In this document: in pieces, positions 17,276 to 25,467 of the stretch | Layout of the letters: each line of letters begins with the position of its first letter | Numbering within the stretch: position 1 is the stretch's first letter | Source: an uncultured Muribaculaceae bacterium | GTDB taxonomy: Bacteria > Bacteroidota > Bacteroidia > Bacteroidales > Muribaculaceae | Direction of reading: 5' to 3' | Length of the DNA: 27,173 nt | Assembly (NCBI GenBank): GCA_910584185.1 | Contig: CAJTYC010000028.1 | Coordinates: 1-27,173, forward strand | Notes under the pieces: generated by a model | Databases searched by the model: none | What the model was told of the DNA's origin: nothing | Seen by the model: the letters and a program-made list of their open reading frames with translations, nothing else | Position numbers and translations under genes: made by a program

Positions 17276-17301
17276 TTTAAGATATGATGTTGTCTTTTTC
17301 T

Positions 17302-17364
17302 TGTTGCTGTAAGTCAACAAAAACGACCCATCATCTCCGGTGGGGGAGTTGACGGTTCGCAACA
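17302..17364 (-). ncRNA. Candidate structured RNA element between zapA and rny
   Basis: A nested fold is visible. TGTTGC (17302-17307) pairs with GCAACA (17359-17364). A symmetrical 5-by-5 internal loop follows. Then GTCAAC (17313-17318) pairs with GTTGAC (17348-17353), and CCCA (17327-17330) can pair with TGGG (17341-17344). The element lies 21 bases after the zapA stop, before the 8-bp repeat. No T-run follows, so it is not a simple terminator. It may be a processing or attenuation element in the zapA-rny transcript or a small RNA. In Proteobacteria 6S RNA sits next to zapA, but I see no clear 6S-like sequence here. The strand is assumed from the operon. Confidence 0.35.
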
Positions 17365-17385
17365 TGTGTCTATTTACGTGAAAGA

Positions 17386-17676
17386 TTATTCCGGCGTTTC
17401 GTCTTTGCGAAACATGTCGAGGCATTCGTCGGCCTTTGCCAATGCCTGTTCGTAGCGTTCCTTGTAAGTGCAGTAGAAGGAAGCGTACTGATATGTCACC
17501 ATGGCGAGTACCTCGGCGTTGGTCTTGTCAGGAAACGCCTTACGCCATTTCGAGTAGAGTCCGTTTACGTTTTTCTCCACGTCGCGGATGAAGTCGTGGC
17601 GGTCGGGAGGCACTTGCACCGTAATCTCGTGATCGCCTATGTCGAGGTACATCTTTATCTTTCTCGTATCGCTCAT
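17386..17676 (-). CDS. zapA: Cell division protein ZapA
   Basis: ZapA binds FtsZ and promotes bundling of filaments at the division ring. The 96-residue protein has the N-terminal globular segment IKMYLDIGDHEITVQVPPDRHDFIRDVEKNVN and then a long helical part ending in a charged coil (ERYEQALAKADECLDMFRK), as in the family. It lies 46 bases after a small coiled-coil gene and upstream of rny, an arrangement that suggests one transcript driven from the promoter at 18032-18062. Confidence 0.93.
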   Translation of the reverse strand: MSDTRKIKMYLDIGDHEITVQVPPDRHDFIRDVEKNVNGLYSKWRKAFPDKTNAEVLAMVTYQYASFYCTYKERYEQALAKADECLDMFRKDETPE

Positions 17677-17722
17677 ACCTTGTGTTTTTTATGGCAGGGA
17701 GTGGGTCAGATTTATGTGTCGC

Positions 17723-18016
17723 TCACTCCTTAAGCATGTCAAGGCAACGGTCGATGTTGCGAATCAATCGGGCGATATGCCTGCGGGTCTCAATGATTGT
17801 GTCGGGGCTGGAGGCCAGCCTGTACGACATGCGGAGAAACTCCTCGTTGAGCTGCGACTCGTGCAGCCTTTGGGCGGCTTCGTCGGCTTTAAGGCGCAGG
17901 TCGGTGTTCTCTGCCTCAATCTCCTTGTTGCGTTCCGTGAGCTTGCGGTTGGCCTCTTGCAGCGTTGAGATGTGTCGCTGTAGCCGGAGTATTTTTTTGA
18001 GCAGAGGGTCTGCCAT
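17723..18016 (-). CDS. Small coiled-coil protein upstream of zapA
   Basis: The 97-residue protein is almost wholly helical. Residues 4-60 form a strong coiled coil (LLKKILRLQRHISTLQEANR, then KLTERNKEIEAENTDLRLK), followed by a shorter helix with conserved-looking Arg and Leu residues ending in IDRCLDMLKE. There is no signal peptide or membrane segment. Its size, coiled coil and place immediately before zapA suggest a divisome accessory protein comparable with ZapB, but homology to ZapB cannot be claimed from this view. It starts with ATG about 8 bases after the predicted transcription start. Confidence 0.82.
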   Translation of the reverse strand: MADPLLKKILRLQRHISTLQEANRKLTERNKEIEAENTDLRLKADEAAQRLHESQLNEEFLRMSYRLASSPDTIIETRRHIARLIRNIDRCLDMLKE

Positions 18017-18031
18017 ATCACCAAATTTTCA

Positions 18032-18062
18032 CAAAATTACAATTTTTTTTTGAATCTTCAAA
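18032..18062 (-). promoter_or_regulatory. Promoter of the coiled-coil/zapA/rny gene train
   Basis: The minus strand reads TTTG (18059-18062), 19 bases, then TAATTTTG (18032-18039). Both boxes are exact consensus. Transcription would start near 18025, only about 8 bases before the ATG at 18016, giving a nearly leaderless message. Confidence 0.8.
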
Positions 18063-18066
18063 CGCA

Positions 18067-18108
18067 ATACGTGCAAAATAAAATCTGATACGTGCAAAAT
18101 ATCGTGCA
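18067..18108. promoter_or_regulatory. Direct repeat of a 14-bp element upstream of the zapA-region promoter
   Basis: ATACGTGCAAAATA occurs exactly at 18067-18080 and 18088-18101, starts 21 bases apart (two helical turns). A third partial copy (TCGTGCA) is at 18102-18108. They lie directly upstream of the -33 box, about 42-77 bases before the predicted start, a typical place for an activator. A near-identical copy is found at 25918-25931. Confidence 0.5.
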
Positions 18109-20919
18109 TTAATACCATTGCACACCGTTGGCGGCTCGTGAGCGCTGGTCGTATTTGAGGTCTTTGAGCAGCGATGATTTTACGGCTATGTGGAAGTTGT
18201 ATGATTTGTATGGCCCCACCGGCACAAACGATGCTGTCATCGTGAAGCAGTGTATGTCGCGGCTTATGCTGCAATTCATGTAGGCCAGTTTGTGAAGGTT
18301 GAAGTCGTAGCTGGCCGAAAATGAGAAGTTCCAGTTTTTGGTGGGCCGTATGTTGCCGTTGAAGCTGAGGTTCTGGTTCCAACGGCCTTTGTAGTCCATG
18401 CGCTTGTAGTCGAAGTCTCCGTAGCCGTAGTTCACGGAGTAGTTGATCGATAGGCTCCATGGCACTTCCCATTTGGCGTAGCCGTCGGAGTCGCTTGTCT
18501 CGCCGCTGTTGCCACCTTTTTTGCGCTCGCGCTTTTTCGATGCCATGTCGGCGAAGCTTTCATGCTCAGTGTCGTCATCCCAGTCATCTTCGCCGGTGTT
18601 TTCGCGGCCTGCGTTGTTGGGCTCTTTCTTGCGCTTGAAGGTGTCGTTGTTGAAGGTGTAGGAGAAGCTGGTGCTGAACGATGAGAGTTTGTAAAGCCCC
18701 TTGCCTTCCTGTATGCGCAGTCGGTTCACCTGCACGGGTGTCCCCGATGAGTTGAGTTTGTAGATGTATGGGTCCCAGGTGGTGTTGAGGTTGAGGTTGA
18801 AGTTTTTCACAAGTCTCAGCATCACGTTGGCCTGCATCGGGCTGAGGCGCAGTGAGTCGGCTGCGAAGTTGTAGCTCTCGCTCAAGCTCAGGTTTTCAAT
18901 CAGTGATATTTTCTTGACTCCGGTGGAGTCTTTGTCGCTTTTCACTTTCATCTCCAAGTTGTTGGCGAGGTTGACGCTCACTATGCCGCTCTTGCCGCGT
19001 CCGGGCACTCCGAAGAGTCCGTGCTGGAAGTAGGAGTAGTCGCGGCGCTGTGTGTTGCCGGCCTGGTCCACGTAGTTGTAATGGCCGTAGTAACCCCATC
19101 CGGCTTTGCCGAAGTCCGGACTCCAGCCCACCGACACTGTGGGCGTGAGCACGTGGCGTATCATCTGCACTTTATCACCGAGGAATTTCAGTGGTTTCCA
19201 GAATCCGTATATCTTGGTGTCGAAGCCGAGCGATACGTTGAAGTCGAAGATGTTATAGAAGCCATATGTGGTGTCGCATACCTCTCGCGAGGCTTGGGTG
19301 TCCCACATGCGTTTCACCTTTGATGTGTACATTCGGTCGTTCATCGATACGGATGGCGACACGTTGATATATTTGAAGAGTGAGAAGGTGGCTGATATGG
19401 GCACGCTGTGCTGCATGCCGTTGCGCCAATCTTTAATGATGTTTTTCTTGAAGAAGACATTTTGATTGGCTGTCAAGGAGTTTTGAAATCTTCCTGAATA
19501 TGATAGCTTTATCTTTTCATACCACCGTTCGCCCCCCACTGCGCGTTTGCGCTTGAAGGGTGCCGTCTGCGACATGGTGACCGTAAGGTTGGGAAACGAT
19601 ACCGCCAGCGTGGAGTCTTGTGTGCGCTGCGATATGTTGGCTGTGGCCGATACGCTCCACTTGGAGTTGGGGAAGCGGTAGGTCATGTTTACGGTACTCG
19701 ACTTGGTGTTCTCGGTAAACGATGAGTTGTAGTAGGAGTTGAGGTCGTTGCGCGAGTAGCCGGTGGTGGCGAAGTTGACTGATGCCGAGAAATTTAGATT
19801 GGGGTTTGCCTTGGCATCTTGAGAGTGGCTCCATATCACCTGGAAGTTGCGCATGCGCTGGTAGTCGGGGAGCCCTTTGTCGCCGTACACGGTGTTGAGA
19901 AACGATATGTCGAAGTTGCCGCGATATTTGTAACGCTTCACATAGTTAGACCGCGCACGCACTCCCCAAGACCCTTTGGTGTATATCTCGCCGGTGAGCG
20001 CGAGGTCTACGTTGTCGTTGATGGCGAAGTAGTATCCACCGTCACGAAGGTAGAAGCCTTGGTTGTAATCTTCTCCCAATGAGGGGAATATTATGCCTGA
20101 ACTATATTTCTTGGAGAATGGGAAGTAGCCGAAGGGAAGTGCAAGCGGCAATGGCACGTCGGCAAGCACCATATAGGCCGGGCCGGTCACGACATCCTTG
20201 TCGGGGCGCACTTTGGCGCGTGTGAGCTGGAAGTAGAAGTGGGGGTGCTCATGGTCGTCGCAGGTGGTGTATTTGCCATCTTCCACATAAAATGAACCAT
20301 CTTCCATGCGCTTGGCTCGCCCGCCTTGCAGGAATCCTTCGTCTTGCTCTGTGATGACGCCTGTGATGTAGCCGCGCTCGGTCTTGAAGTTATATTTCAT
20401 TGTCTCTGACTCGTAGGTTCCGCCTTTATCTTTAAATATGGGCTGACCCGAGACTGTGCCGGTGCTGTCGGCTATGCCGGCGGCGTAGACAGTGCTGCTG
20501 TCCATCTCCATGCGTATCTCGGCTGAGTTGAGCTTGAAGTCCTGATATTCCACAGTGCCGTCGCCATACAGGTAGGCGTTGTTGAGCCCTTGGAGCACCA
20601 TGGAGTCTTTGGCCGAGAAATTTACGGTAGACTCGAGGTCAACCTTGCTGCGGTCTATACGAGAAATGAGCGAGCGAGTTGTGTCGGAGGCGATTGAGTC
20701 GCGTCCGGACGATTCGGTTATCACGGTGTCGGCCGACGAAGAGAATATAATTTCTTCGGTATCGCCACCGCGCACGTCGATTGGCACCGCGGCAGATTGG
20801 TCTGTTACGGTGTCGGATGTGGTCGGCGTCTGATTGAACGAAGCTTCGGGCAAAATGCGCTGCGACCAAGCGGTCAACAGGATAACCGCTGCGATAATAT
20901 AGAGTGTAAACCTCCTCAA
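18109..20919 (-). CDS. lptD: LptD-like outer-membrane LPS assembly protein
   Basis: The 936-residue protein is a Bacteroidetes LptD/OstA-type protein, which inserts lipopolysaccharide into the outer leaflet of the outer membrane. It begins with a signal peptide (MRRFTLYIIAAVILLTAWSQ) and a Ser/Thr/Asp-rich linker. An OstA-like periplasmic domain (about 90-240, with GDGTVEYQDFKLNSAEIRME and TCDDHEHPHFYFQLTRAKV) precedes a large beta-barrel of alternating aromatic strands. A charged loop lies near residues 770-810. The start is TTG at 20919-20917, since no in-frame ATG or GTG gives a signal peptide. It is divergent from the TonB receptor; an exact promoter is present upstream. Two 8-bp repeats lie just before the start. 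Confidence 0.88.
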   Translation of the reverse strand: MRRFTLYIIAAVILLTAWSQRILPEASFNQTPTTSDTVTDQSAAVPIDVRGGDTEEIIFSSSADTVITESSGRDSIASDTTRSLISRIDRSKVDLESTVNFSAKDSMVLQGLNNAYLYGDGTVEYQDFKLNSAEIRMEMDSSTVYAAGIADSTGTVSGQPIFKDKGGTYESETMKYNFKTERGYITGVITEQDEGFLQGGRAKRMEDGSFYVEDGKYTTCDDHEHPHFYFQLTRAKVRPDKDVVTGPAYMVLADVPLPLALPFGYFPFSKKYSSGIIFPSLGEDYNQGFYLRDGGYYFAINDNVDLALTGEIYTKGSWGVRARSNYVKRYKYRGNFDISFLNTVYGDKGLPDYQRMRNFQVIWSHSQDAKANPNLNFSASVNFATTGYSRNDLNSYYNSSFTENTKSSTVNMTYRFPNSKWSVSATANISQRTQDSTLAVSFPNLTVTMSQTAPFKRKRAVGGERWYEKIKLSYSGRFQNSLTANQNVFFKKNIIKDWRNGMQHSVPISATFSLFKYINVSPSVSMNDRMYTSKVKRMWDTQASREVCDTTYGFYNIFDFNVSLGFDTKIYGFWKPLKFLGDKVQMIRHVLTPTVSVGWSPDFGKAGWGYYGHYNYVDQAGNTQRRDYSYFQHGLFGVPGRGKSGIVSVNLANNLEMKVKSDKDSTGVKKISLIENLSLSESYNFAADSLRLSPMQANVMLRLVKNFNLNLNTTWDPYIYKLNSSGTPVQVNRLRIQEGKGLYKLSSFSTSFSYTFNNDTFKRKKEPNNAGRENTGEDDWDDDTEHESFADMASKKRERKKGGNSGETSDSDGYAKWEVPWSLSINYSVNYGYGDFDYKRMDYKGRWNQNLSFNGNIRPTKNWNFSFSASYDFNLHKLAYMNCSISRDIHCFTMTASFVPVGPYKSYNFHIAVKSSLLKDLKYDQRSRAANGVQWY

Positions 20920-20937
20920 GGATGGTTCTTTATGCGT

Positions 20938-20953
20938 TCGTTATGTCGTTATG
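20938..20953. repeat. Two 8-bp units (TCGTTATG) in the lptD leader
   Basis: TCGTTATG occurs twice in tandem, 19 bases before the lptD start codon. Rotated to the same phase it differs by one base from the unit before rny (TCATTATG). It may be a minimal array of the same 8-bp family. Confidence 0.55.
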
Positions 20954-21002
20954 ATAATTTATGCGAAGTCATATAAGATACAAATTCGCACAAATGCGAC
21001 TG

Positions 21003-21033
21003 CAAATTTAGTCAAATCTCTGCAAACCACAAA
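21003..21033 (-). promoter_or_regulatory. Promoter of lptD
   Basis: The minus strand has TTTG (21030-21033), 19 bases, then TAAATTTG (21003-21010), both exact consensus. The predicted transcript starts near 20996 and has a leader of about 75 bases that includes the two TCGTTATG units. Confidence 0.75.
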
Positions 21034-21061
21034 ACTTTATGCTTTATTAACACACACACAA

Positions 21062-21099
21062 TTGATACAAATGTGAGTGTTTGATATAATTGTGAGTGT
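21062..21099. promoter_or_regulatory. Tandem 19-bp repeat between lptD and the TonB receptor gene
   Basis: TTGATACAAATGTGAGTGT (21062-21080) is followed directly by TTGATATAATTGTGAGTGT (21081-21099), 17 of 19 identical. The 19-bp spacing places the copies on nearly the same helix face. It lies about 130 bases upstream of the receptor ATG and upstream of the lptD promoter, so it could be an operator for either gene. I find no TAnnTTTG box on the plus strand between it and the receptor start. Confidence 0.5.
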
Positions 21100-21126
21100 T
21101 GCGATTAATCTTTTCCGGTGTTTTGT

Positions 21127-21145
21127 TGTCATACTATCGGTTTCG
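21127..21145. promoter_or_regulatory. Imperfect inverted repeat near the TonB receptor start
   Basis: The plus strand around 21133-21150 contains TATCG, GTTT, CGATA, an inverted repeat with a 4-base spacer. It is about 85-100 bases before the receptor ATG. It could be part of an operator or unusual promoter; support is weak. Confidence 0.25.
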
Positions 21146-21230
21146 ATAAGTTATCAAGCATCCAAGGTGTGTGATTATGTGATGGTCTTTGACTCTGACT
21201 CTAATCGCGCATCGTGAATATCAATCTCCA

Positions 21231-23717
21231 ATGAAGTATAGAAATTACATTGTGGCCGGGTTGCTTATGGTGCCCGGCATTATGGCCGCAAAAGGCACCG
21301 TTACCGGTAAGGTAATCAATAAAGGTAGTGGCGAACCGATGGATTTCGTAACTATCCAGATTGTTGACTCTAAAACAAATAAGCCGCTTAACGTGAGCGT
21401 GATGACTGATGAGAACGGAGTCTTCAAGCTATCTTCTATCCCCGATGGTTCCTATATCGTGAAAGTGATGAACGTGGGCAGCGTAAATCAAGACCGTCTC
21501 GCCAAGGTGACAGGTGCCGATGTTGATCTCGGTGTAATCAAGTTGGCCGACGACAGCAAGGTGCTCCAGGAGGTGGTGGTCGAAGGTGTGCGCAGTCAGA
21601 TACGCTTCGAACTTGACAAGAAGGTCTTTCAGGTGGATGCCAACATCGCGTCGGCAGGTCAGTCGGCGAGCGAGCTGCTCGAATCTATCCCTTCGGTAGA
21701 GGTGGACCAGGATGGCGAGGTGTCGCTTCGTGGCAATTCCTCTGTGACTGTCTGGATTAATGGCAAGGAGTCCGGCCTTACGGCTGACAACCGTGCCCAG
21801 ATTCTCGAGCAGATTCCGGCCGAGACCATCGACCGCATCGAAGTCATAACCAATCCGTCGGCAAAGTTCAGCCCCGAAGGGACTGCCGGTATTATCAACA
21901 TCATATTGAAGAAAGACCGCCGTGGTGGCTATTTCGGCAGCGCTGAGCTCTCGGCCAACTCCCGTGGCGGTGGCAATGTGTCGGCCAATATAAATTACAA
22001 CACCTCGCATTGGGACACCTTCGCCAGCGTAGGTTTCCGTATGCGCCACAACAAGGGTGGCTCCGAGATGCGCCGTCGTTTCGATACGGGTGAGTTTATC
22101 AACTCCGACGGCACCTCGCGCAATCATGGCAATAATCTGTTCGTGCGCCTCGGTGCAACCTATCATCTCGGTGACAACGATGACTTCTATGCCAACGGTT
22201 TCGGAATGTTCGGCCATCGTTGGGGACGGACAATTACCGATTACAGGTCAAATGTGCCGGGTCAATGGATTGCTGACACACAGACGGCACGCAACCGTAG
22301 CGACAATCGCGGAGCGCATGGTGAGTTCGGTTATACGCACCGCTGGAGCGATAATCATACACTCGATGCCAATGTAGGTTATAACCACTGGGGTGGACCT
22401 TCGTGGAACTCATACTCCGAAGAGGAGGTGTGGGAAGATGCTGCTGCCGATGATGACCGCACCGAACGTTCATATAGAGAGCAGGAAATGCCAATCCGTG
22501 TAAACACATGGGAGGCTAAAGTGGATTATGCCAATACTTTCAACCAGTATCTAAAGCTCGAGGCCGGTTTCAACGGCAATTATTCTTACGAGAACACACC
22601 CAACTCGACATATCTCGGCACTGATGTCAGCGACATGACGCTCGCCACAAACCTTTACAACCGTTTTATATATACCAATAACATTTCCGCACTTTATTTC
22701 ACCTTAGGTGGTAAGGTGGGTAATTTTAGCTATTCGGGAGGTCTTCGCTCTGAGTCCTGGCAAGTGCGTGCCTACTCGCTCGCATGGAACGACCTCACCG
22801 GTGCCCCCCAGACCCGCGACGACGTGAAGGAGTTCAAGAGCAATAAGTTCGGTCTCTTCCCTTCGGTCTATCTCTCTTATGCTCTCCCTCGCGACAATGA
22901 GTTGCAGGTCAACTACACGCGCCGCATACGCCGTCCGTGGGGCGGTCAGCTCAATTCGTTCAAGGATACTTCTGACCCGACTTCAATCTCATATGGTAAC
23001 CCTCAGCTCGCTCCGGAGTATTCCAACTCGTTTGAGATTAACTATCTCAAGAGCTGGACATACCACATGATTTCCGTGTCGGCATATTTGCGTCAGGCTT
23101 CAGGTGTGATGAACCGTCTGAGTTATATGGATGGAGATGTGATGTACAGCACATGGGCCAACGTCTCCGACCGTATCAACTCCGGTGTGGAGATTGTGGG
23201 CAAGAATCAGCTCTTTGCCGGTTGGCTTGACCTGACCACTACCGTTAACCTTTATCAGAACCACATATCCGGTTGGCGTTATGACATTACGGCTGAGTCG
23301 GGACGCAAAATCACCCTCTCCAATAAGAAGCAGGACTCATTTGCATGGGATGCCCGTATGATGGCCAATGTGAAGCTCCCGTGGCAGCTCGCGTTTCAGG
23401 CTACGGGCCGCTACTCATCGGCTCACAAGGAGGCGCAAGGCTCGCATCAGGGAGGTTGGAGCGTTGACCTCGGTCTGCGCAAGACCCTTGGTGATTGGTC
23501 ATTCTCGCTCAACTGCCGTGACCTCTTCGACTCGCGCAAGTGGAGAAACACTACCATCGGCCCCAACTACGAGCAGACCTCAAAACGTTGGCGCGGAGGA
23601 CGCACTTTCCGCCTCACAATCAAATACTCGTTCGGCAACATGAAGTCGAAGCGCAACAAGTATAACAGCATGGAGCCAACCGACGGTTCAGGCTACGGCG
23701 ACGAAATGGAGATGTAG
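21231..23717 (+). CDS. TonB-dependent receptor-like outer-membrane beta-barrel protein
   Basis: An outer-membrane receptor of 828 residues from the ATG at 21231. A signal peptide (YIVAGLLMVPGIMAAKG) is followed by a carboxypeptidase-regulatory-like domain (about 22-100, GTVTGKVINKGSGEPMDFVT). A plug domain follows with SASELLESIPSVEVDQDGEV and IDRIEVITNPSAKFSPEGTAG (about 115-215), then a 22-strand type barrel of the OMP_b-brl family to the end. The longer open frame starting at TTG 21189 adds residues that are not a signal peptide, so I reject it. No SusD-type lipoprotein is linked, so it is not a classical Sus glycan system. The substrate may be a siderophore, peptide or other small ligand; unknown. 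It is transcribed alone and divergent from lptD. Confidence 0.9.
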   Translation: MKYRNYIVAGLLMVPGIMAAKGTVTGKVINKGSGEPMDFVTIQIVDSKTNKPLNVSVMTDENGVFKLSSIPDGSYIVKVMNVGSVNQDRLAKVTGADVDLGVIKLADDSKVLQEVVVEGVRSQIRFELDKKVFQVDANIASAGQSASELLESIPSVEVDQDGEVSLRGNSSVTVWINGKESGLTADNRAQILEQIPAETIDRIEVITNPSAKFSPEGTAGIINIILKKDRRGGYFGSAELSANSRGGGNVSANINYNTSHWDTFASVGFRMRHNKGGSEMRRRFDTGEFINSDGTSRNHGNNLFVRLGATYHLGDNDDFYANGFGMFGHRWGRTITDYRSNVPGQWIADTQTARNRSDNRGAHGEFGYTHRWSDNHTLDANVGYNHWGGPSWNSYSEEEVWEDAAADDDRTERSYREQEMPIRVNTWEAKVDYANTFNQYLKLEAGFNGNYSYENTPNSTYLGTDVSDMTLATNLYNRFIYTNNISALYFTLGGKVGNFSYSGGLRSESWQVRAYSLAWNDLTGAPQTRDDVKEFKSNKFGLFPSVYLSYALPRDNELQVNYTRRIRRPWGGQLNSFKDTSDPTSISYGNPQLAPEYSNSFEINYLKSWTYHMISVSAYLRQASGVMNRLSYMDGDVMYSTWANVSDRINSGVEIVGKNQLFAGWLDLTTTVNLYQNHISGWRYDITAESGRKITLSNKKQDSFAWDARMMANVKLPWQLAFQATGRYSSAHKEAQGSHQGGWSVDLGLRKTLGDWSFSLNCRDLFDSRKWRNTTIGPNYEQTSKRWRGGRTFRLTIKYSFGNMKSKRNKYNSMEPTDGSGYGDEMEM

Positions 23718-23731
23718 CCCCCATTAAGCGC

Positions 23732-23764
23732 CCGTCTCTTATAAATTTTTACCCGAAGAGACGG
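23732..23764. terminator. Hairpin between convergent TonB receptor and HD-domain genes
   Basis: CCGTCTCTT (23732-23740) pairs perfectly with AAGAGACGG (23756-23764) around a 15-base loop. It lies 15 bases after the receptor stop and 5 bases before the HD gene stop, so it can serve transcripts from both sides. T-runs are weak on both strands, which lowers confidence in true Rho-independent termination. Confidence 0.6.
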
Positions 23765-23768
23765 CTTC

Positions 23769-24305
23769 TTATCCAAACATATTGTGAAGCTCCATAAATC
23801 TCGATAATGTCTCCTCTCCATGTCTCTCCATGGAGAGGATTACTTTTTCTATCGGTTTCTCTTTGTGGTAGTCTCCTGACTTGCTGTAGAACTTGTCGGC
23901 ATAGCATATCAGCTTCTCCTCCAATGTCTGTGGGGTCATGTCGCGATGGGGGAGTGGCAGCCGTTGCCGCTCTATGTCGGCTATGGTGAGTCCGGCCCCG
24001 GTGTGGCGCTCGCACACAAGTGCATGACGCGGCATCCCTTCTGCCTCCAATATGGCACGGCCCTCTATGCCATGGCAGATATATGGCTCGGTGCCGTAAC
24101 AGCAGATGTCGGGGGCATCACACCTGAATATCCCGATGTCGTGCAGCATCGCGGCCTCTTCTACAAACTCCCTGTCTATATCCAGCCCGTGCGTATCCGC
24201 GCATCGCAAGGCCTTGTCAGAAACAAGCCGGCTGTGCACCTCAAGTATGGTGCGCAGCCGGTTGTTGTCTCTATAATATTTGTCGATTATCTTCTGATAT
24301 TCCAC
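23769..24305 (-). CDS. HD-domain hydrolase family protein
   Basis: The 178-residue cytosolic protein carries an HD-superfamily metal site: His24, the HDIG motif with His55 and Asp56 (MLHDIGIF), His78, His101 and Asp137 (YADKFYSKS). The spacing fits small single-domain HD phosphohydrolases. The start is GTG at 24305-24303, with no nearby ATG in frame. It lies 29 bases after ilvE and is probably co-transcribed. Substrate is unknown; it lacks the extra domains of a (p)ppGpp or cyclic-di-GMP enzyme. A 14-bp palindrome (CTCTCCATGGAGAG) lies within the coding sequence and has no evident role. Confidence 0.9.
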   Translation of the reverse strand: MEYQKIIDKYYRDNNRLRTILEVHSRLVSDKALRCADTHGLDIDREFVEEAAMLHDIGIFRCDAPDICCYGTEPYICHGIEGRAILEAEGMPRHALVCERHTGAGLTIADIERQRLPLPHRDMTPQTLEEKLICYADKFYSKSGDYHKEKPIEKVILSMERHGEETLSRFMELHNMFG

Positions 24306-24334
24306 TTATATTATATCTTTGTTTGGTCGTTATC

Positions 24335-25366
24335 TTATTCGTCAACCTCTATGATTTCGCACCAGTTGTGCTCATCGGGCTCTGTGCCATACTGTATGCC
24401 GCGAAGTTTGTGGTAGAGTGCAGTCGATTTGGGGCCGGCCTCTGCCATGCCAAACTCAAACTTCTTGCCGTTGTCGAGGTCATCGATTTCGCCTACGGGT
24501 GAGATGACGGCTGCTGTGCCGCAATTGCCCACTTCGTCAAACTCCACCAGCTCCTCGTAAGGTATGTGGCGTTCCTCCACTTCCATTCCCATGTCGCGTG
24601 CAAGCTGACGTATGCTCTTGTTGGTGATTGAGGGGAGGATTGTCTCGCTGGCGGGGGTTACATATTTGTTGCCCTTGATGCCGAAGAAGTTGGCAGCTCC
24701 GCACTCGTCGAGATATTTCTTCTCTTTCGGGTCCATATAGAGCATCACCGAATATCCGAGCTCGTGTGCTTTCTGGCCTGCATTGAGCGATGCCGCATAG
24801 TTGCCGCCGATCTTGATAGAGCCGGTGCCCTTGGGAGCCACACGGTCGTAGTCGCGGCTCAGGCAAACCTTGGTCGGCTTGAAGCCGGCCTTGAAATATG
24901 GTCCGACCGGAGTTACAAGCATAATCACCATGTATTCTTCAGCCGGGCTCACACCGATCTTCGGGCTGATGCCGATTTCCAACGGACGGATGTAGAGCGA
25001 TGCTCCGGATTCGTAAGGGGGGATGAAGCGGGCGTTGAGCTTGACCACCTTGCGCACCATCTCGCAGAATTTCTCCACCGGAAGCGGCTGCATAGAAATG
25101 CCCTCTGCGCTGCGGATGAATCGCTTTGCGTTTTCCTCCATGCGGAACACGCGCACCTTGCCATCCTTGCCTCTGAACGCTTTCAGGCCCTCAAATGACT
25201 CCTGGCCGTAGTGAAGGCAGCTTGCTGCTATGTGCAAGGGCACATATTCTGAGTCGCTTACTTCGATTTCTCCCCATTTGCCATCCTTATATGTGCAACG
25301 CACATTGAAGTCTGTCTTTACGTAGCCGAAGGGAAGTTTGTCCCATTCTAAATTAGGTCTTTCCAT
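24335..25366 (-). CDS. ilvE: Branched-chain amino acid aminotransferase
   Basis: IlvE transfers the amino group between glutamate and the branched-chain 2-oxo acids in the last step of Val, Leu and Ile synthesis and in their breakdown. The 343-residue fold-type IV protein has LHYGQESFEGLKAFRG near residue 51, the PLP-binding Lys185 in GSIKIGGNYAASL, and ECGAANFFGIKG near residue 222. TILPSITNKSIRQLA follows, all diagnostic for the BCAT II subgroup. The upstream 100 bases (25367-25467) show no clear promoter box. It precedes the HD-domain gene. Confidence 0.97.
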   Translation of the reverse strand: MERPNLEWDKLPFGYVKTDFNVRCTYKDGKWGEIEVSDSEYVPLHIAASCLHYGQESFEGLKAFRGKDGKVRVFRMEENAKRFIRSAEGISMQPLPVEKFCEMVRKVVKLNARFIPPYESGASLYIRPLEIGISPKIGVSPAEEYMVIMLVTPVGPYFKAGFKPTKVCLSRDYDRVAPKGTGSIKIGGNYAASLNAGQKAHELGYSVMLYMDPKEKKYLDECGAANFFGIKGNKYVTPASETILPSITNKSIRQLARDMGMEVEERHIPYEELVEFDEVGNCGTAAVISPVGEIDDLDNGKKFEFGMAEAGPKSTALYHKLRGIQYGTEPDEHNWCEIIEVDE

Positions 25367-25467
25367 AGTCCGGAATGTTTTATTGTGTTTTTATGGTAAG
25401 TTGTTAATCCGATGTTGATTTGTTTCGGAGAGTTATGGCTTTTGGAGATTCGAGTGGTTTGCAGCCG

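Noticed and set aside
17276..17385. 6S RNA gene beside zapA
   Set aside because: The position recalls the proteobacterial ssrS locus, but the region is too short and the long-rod-with-central-bubble shape is not evident; kept only as an unclassified structured element.
21231..23717. SusC-type glycan uptake locus
   Set aside because: No SusD lipoprotein or glycoside hydrolase is adjacent and the protein is shorter than typical SusC.
23814..23836. Perfect 14-bp palindrome CTCTCCATGGAGAG in the HD-domain gene
   Set aside because: It lies inside coding sequence, encodes ordinary residues and is isolated, so chance is the simplest explanation.
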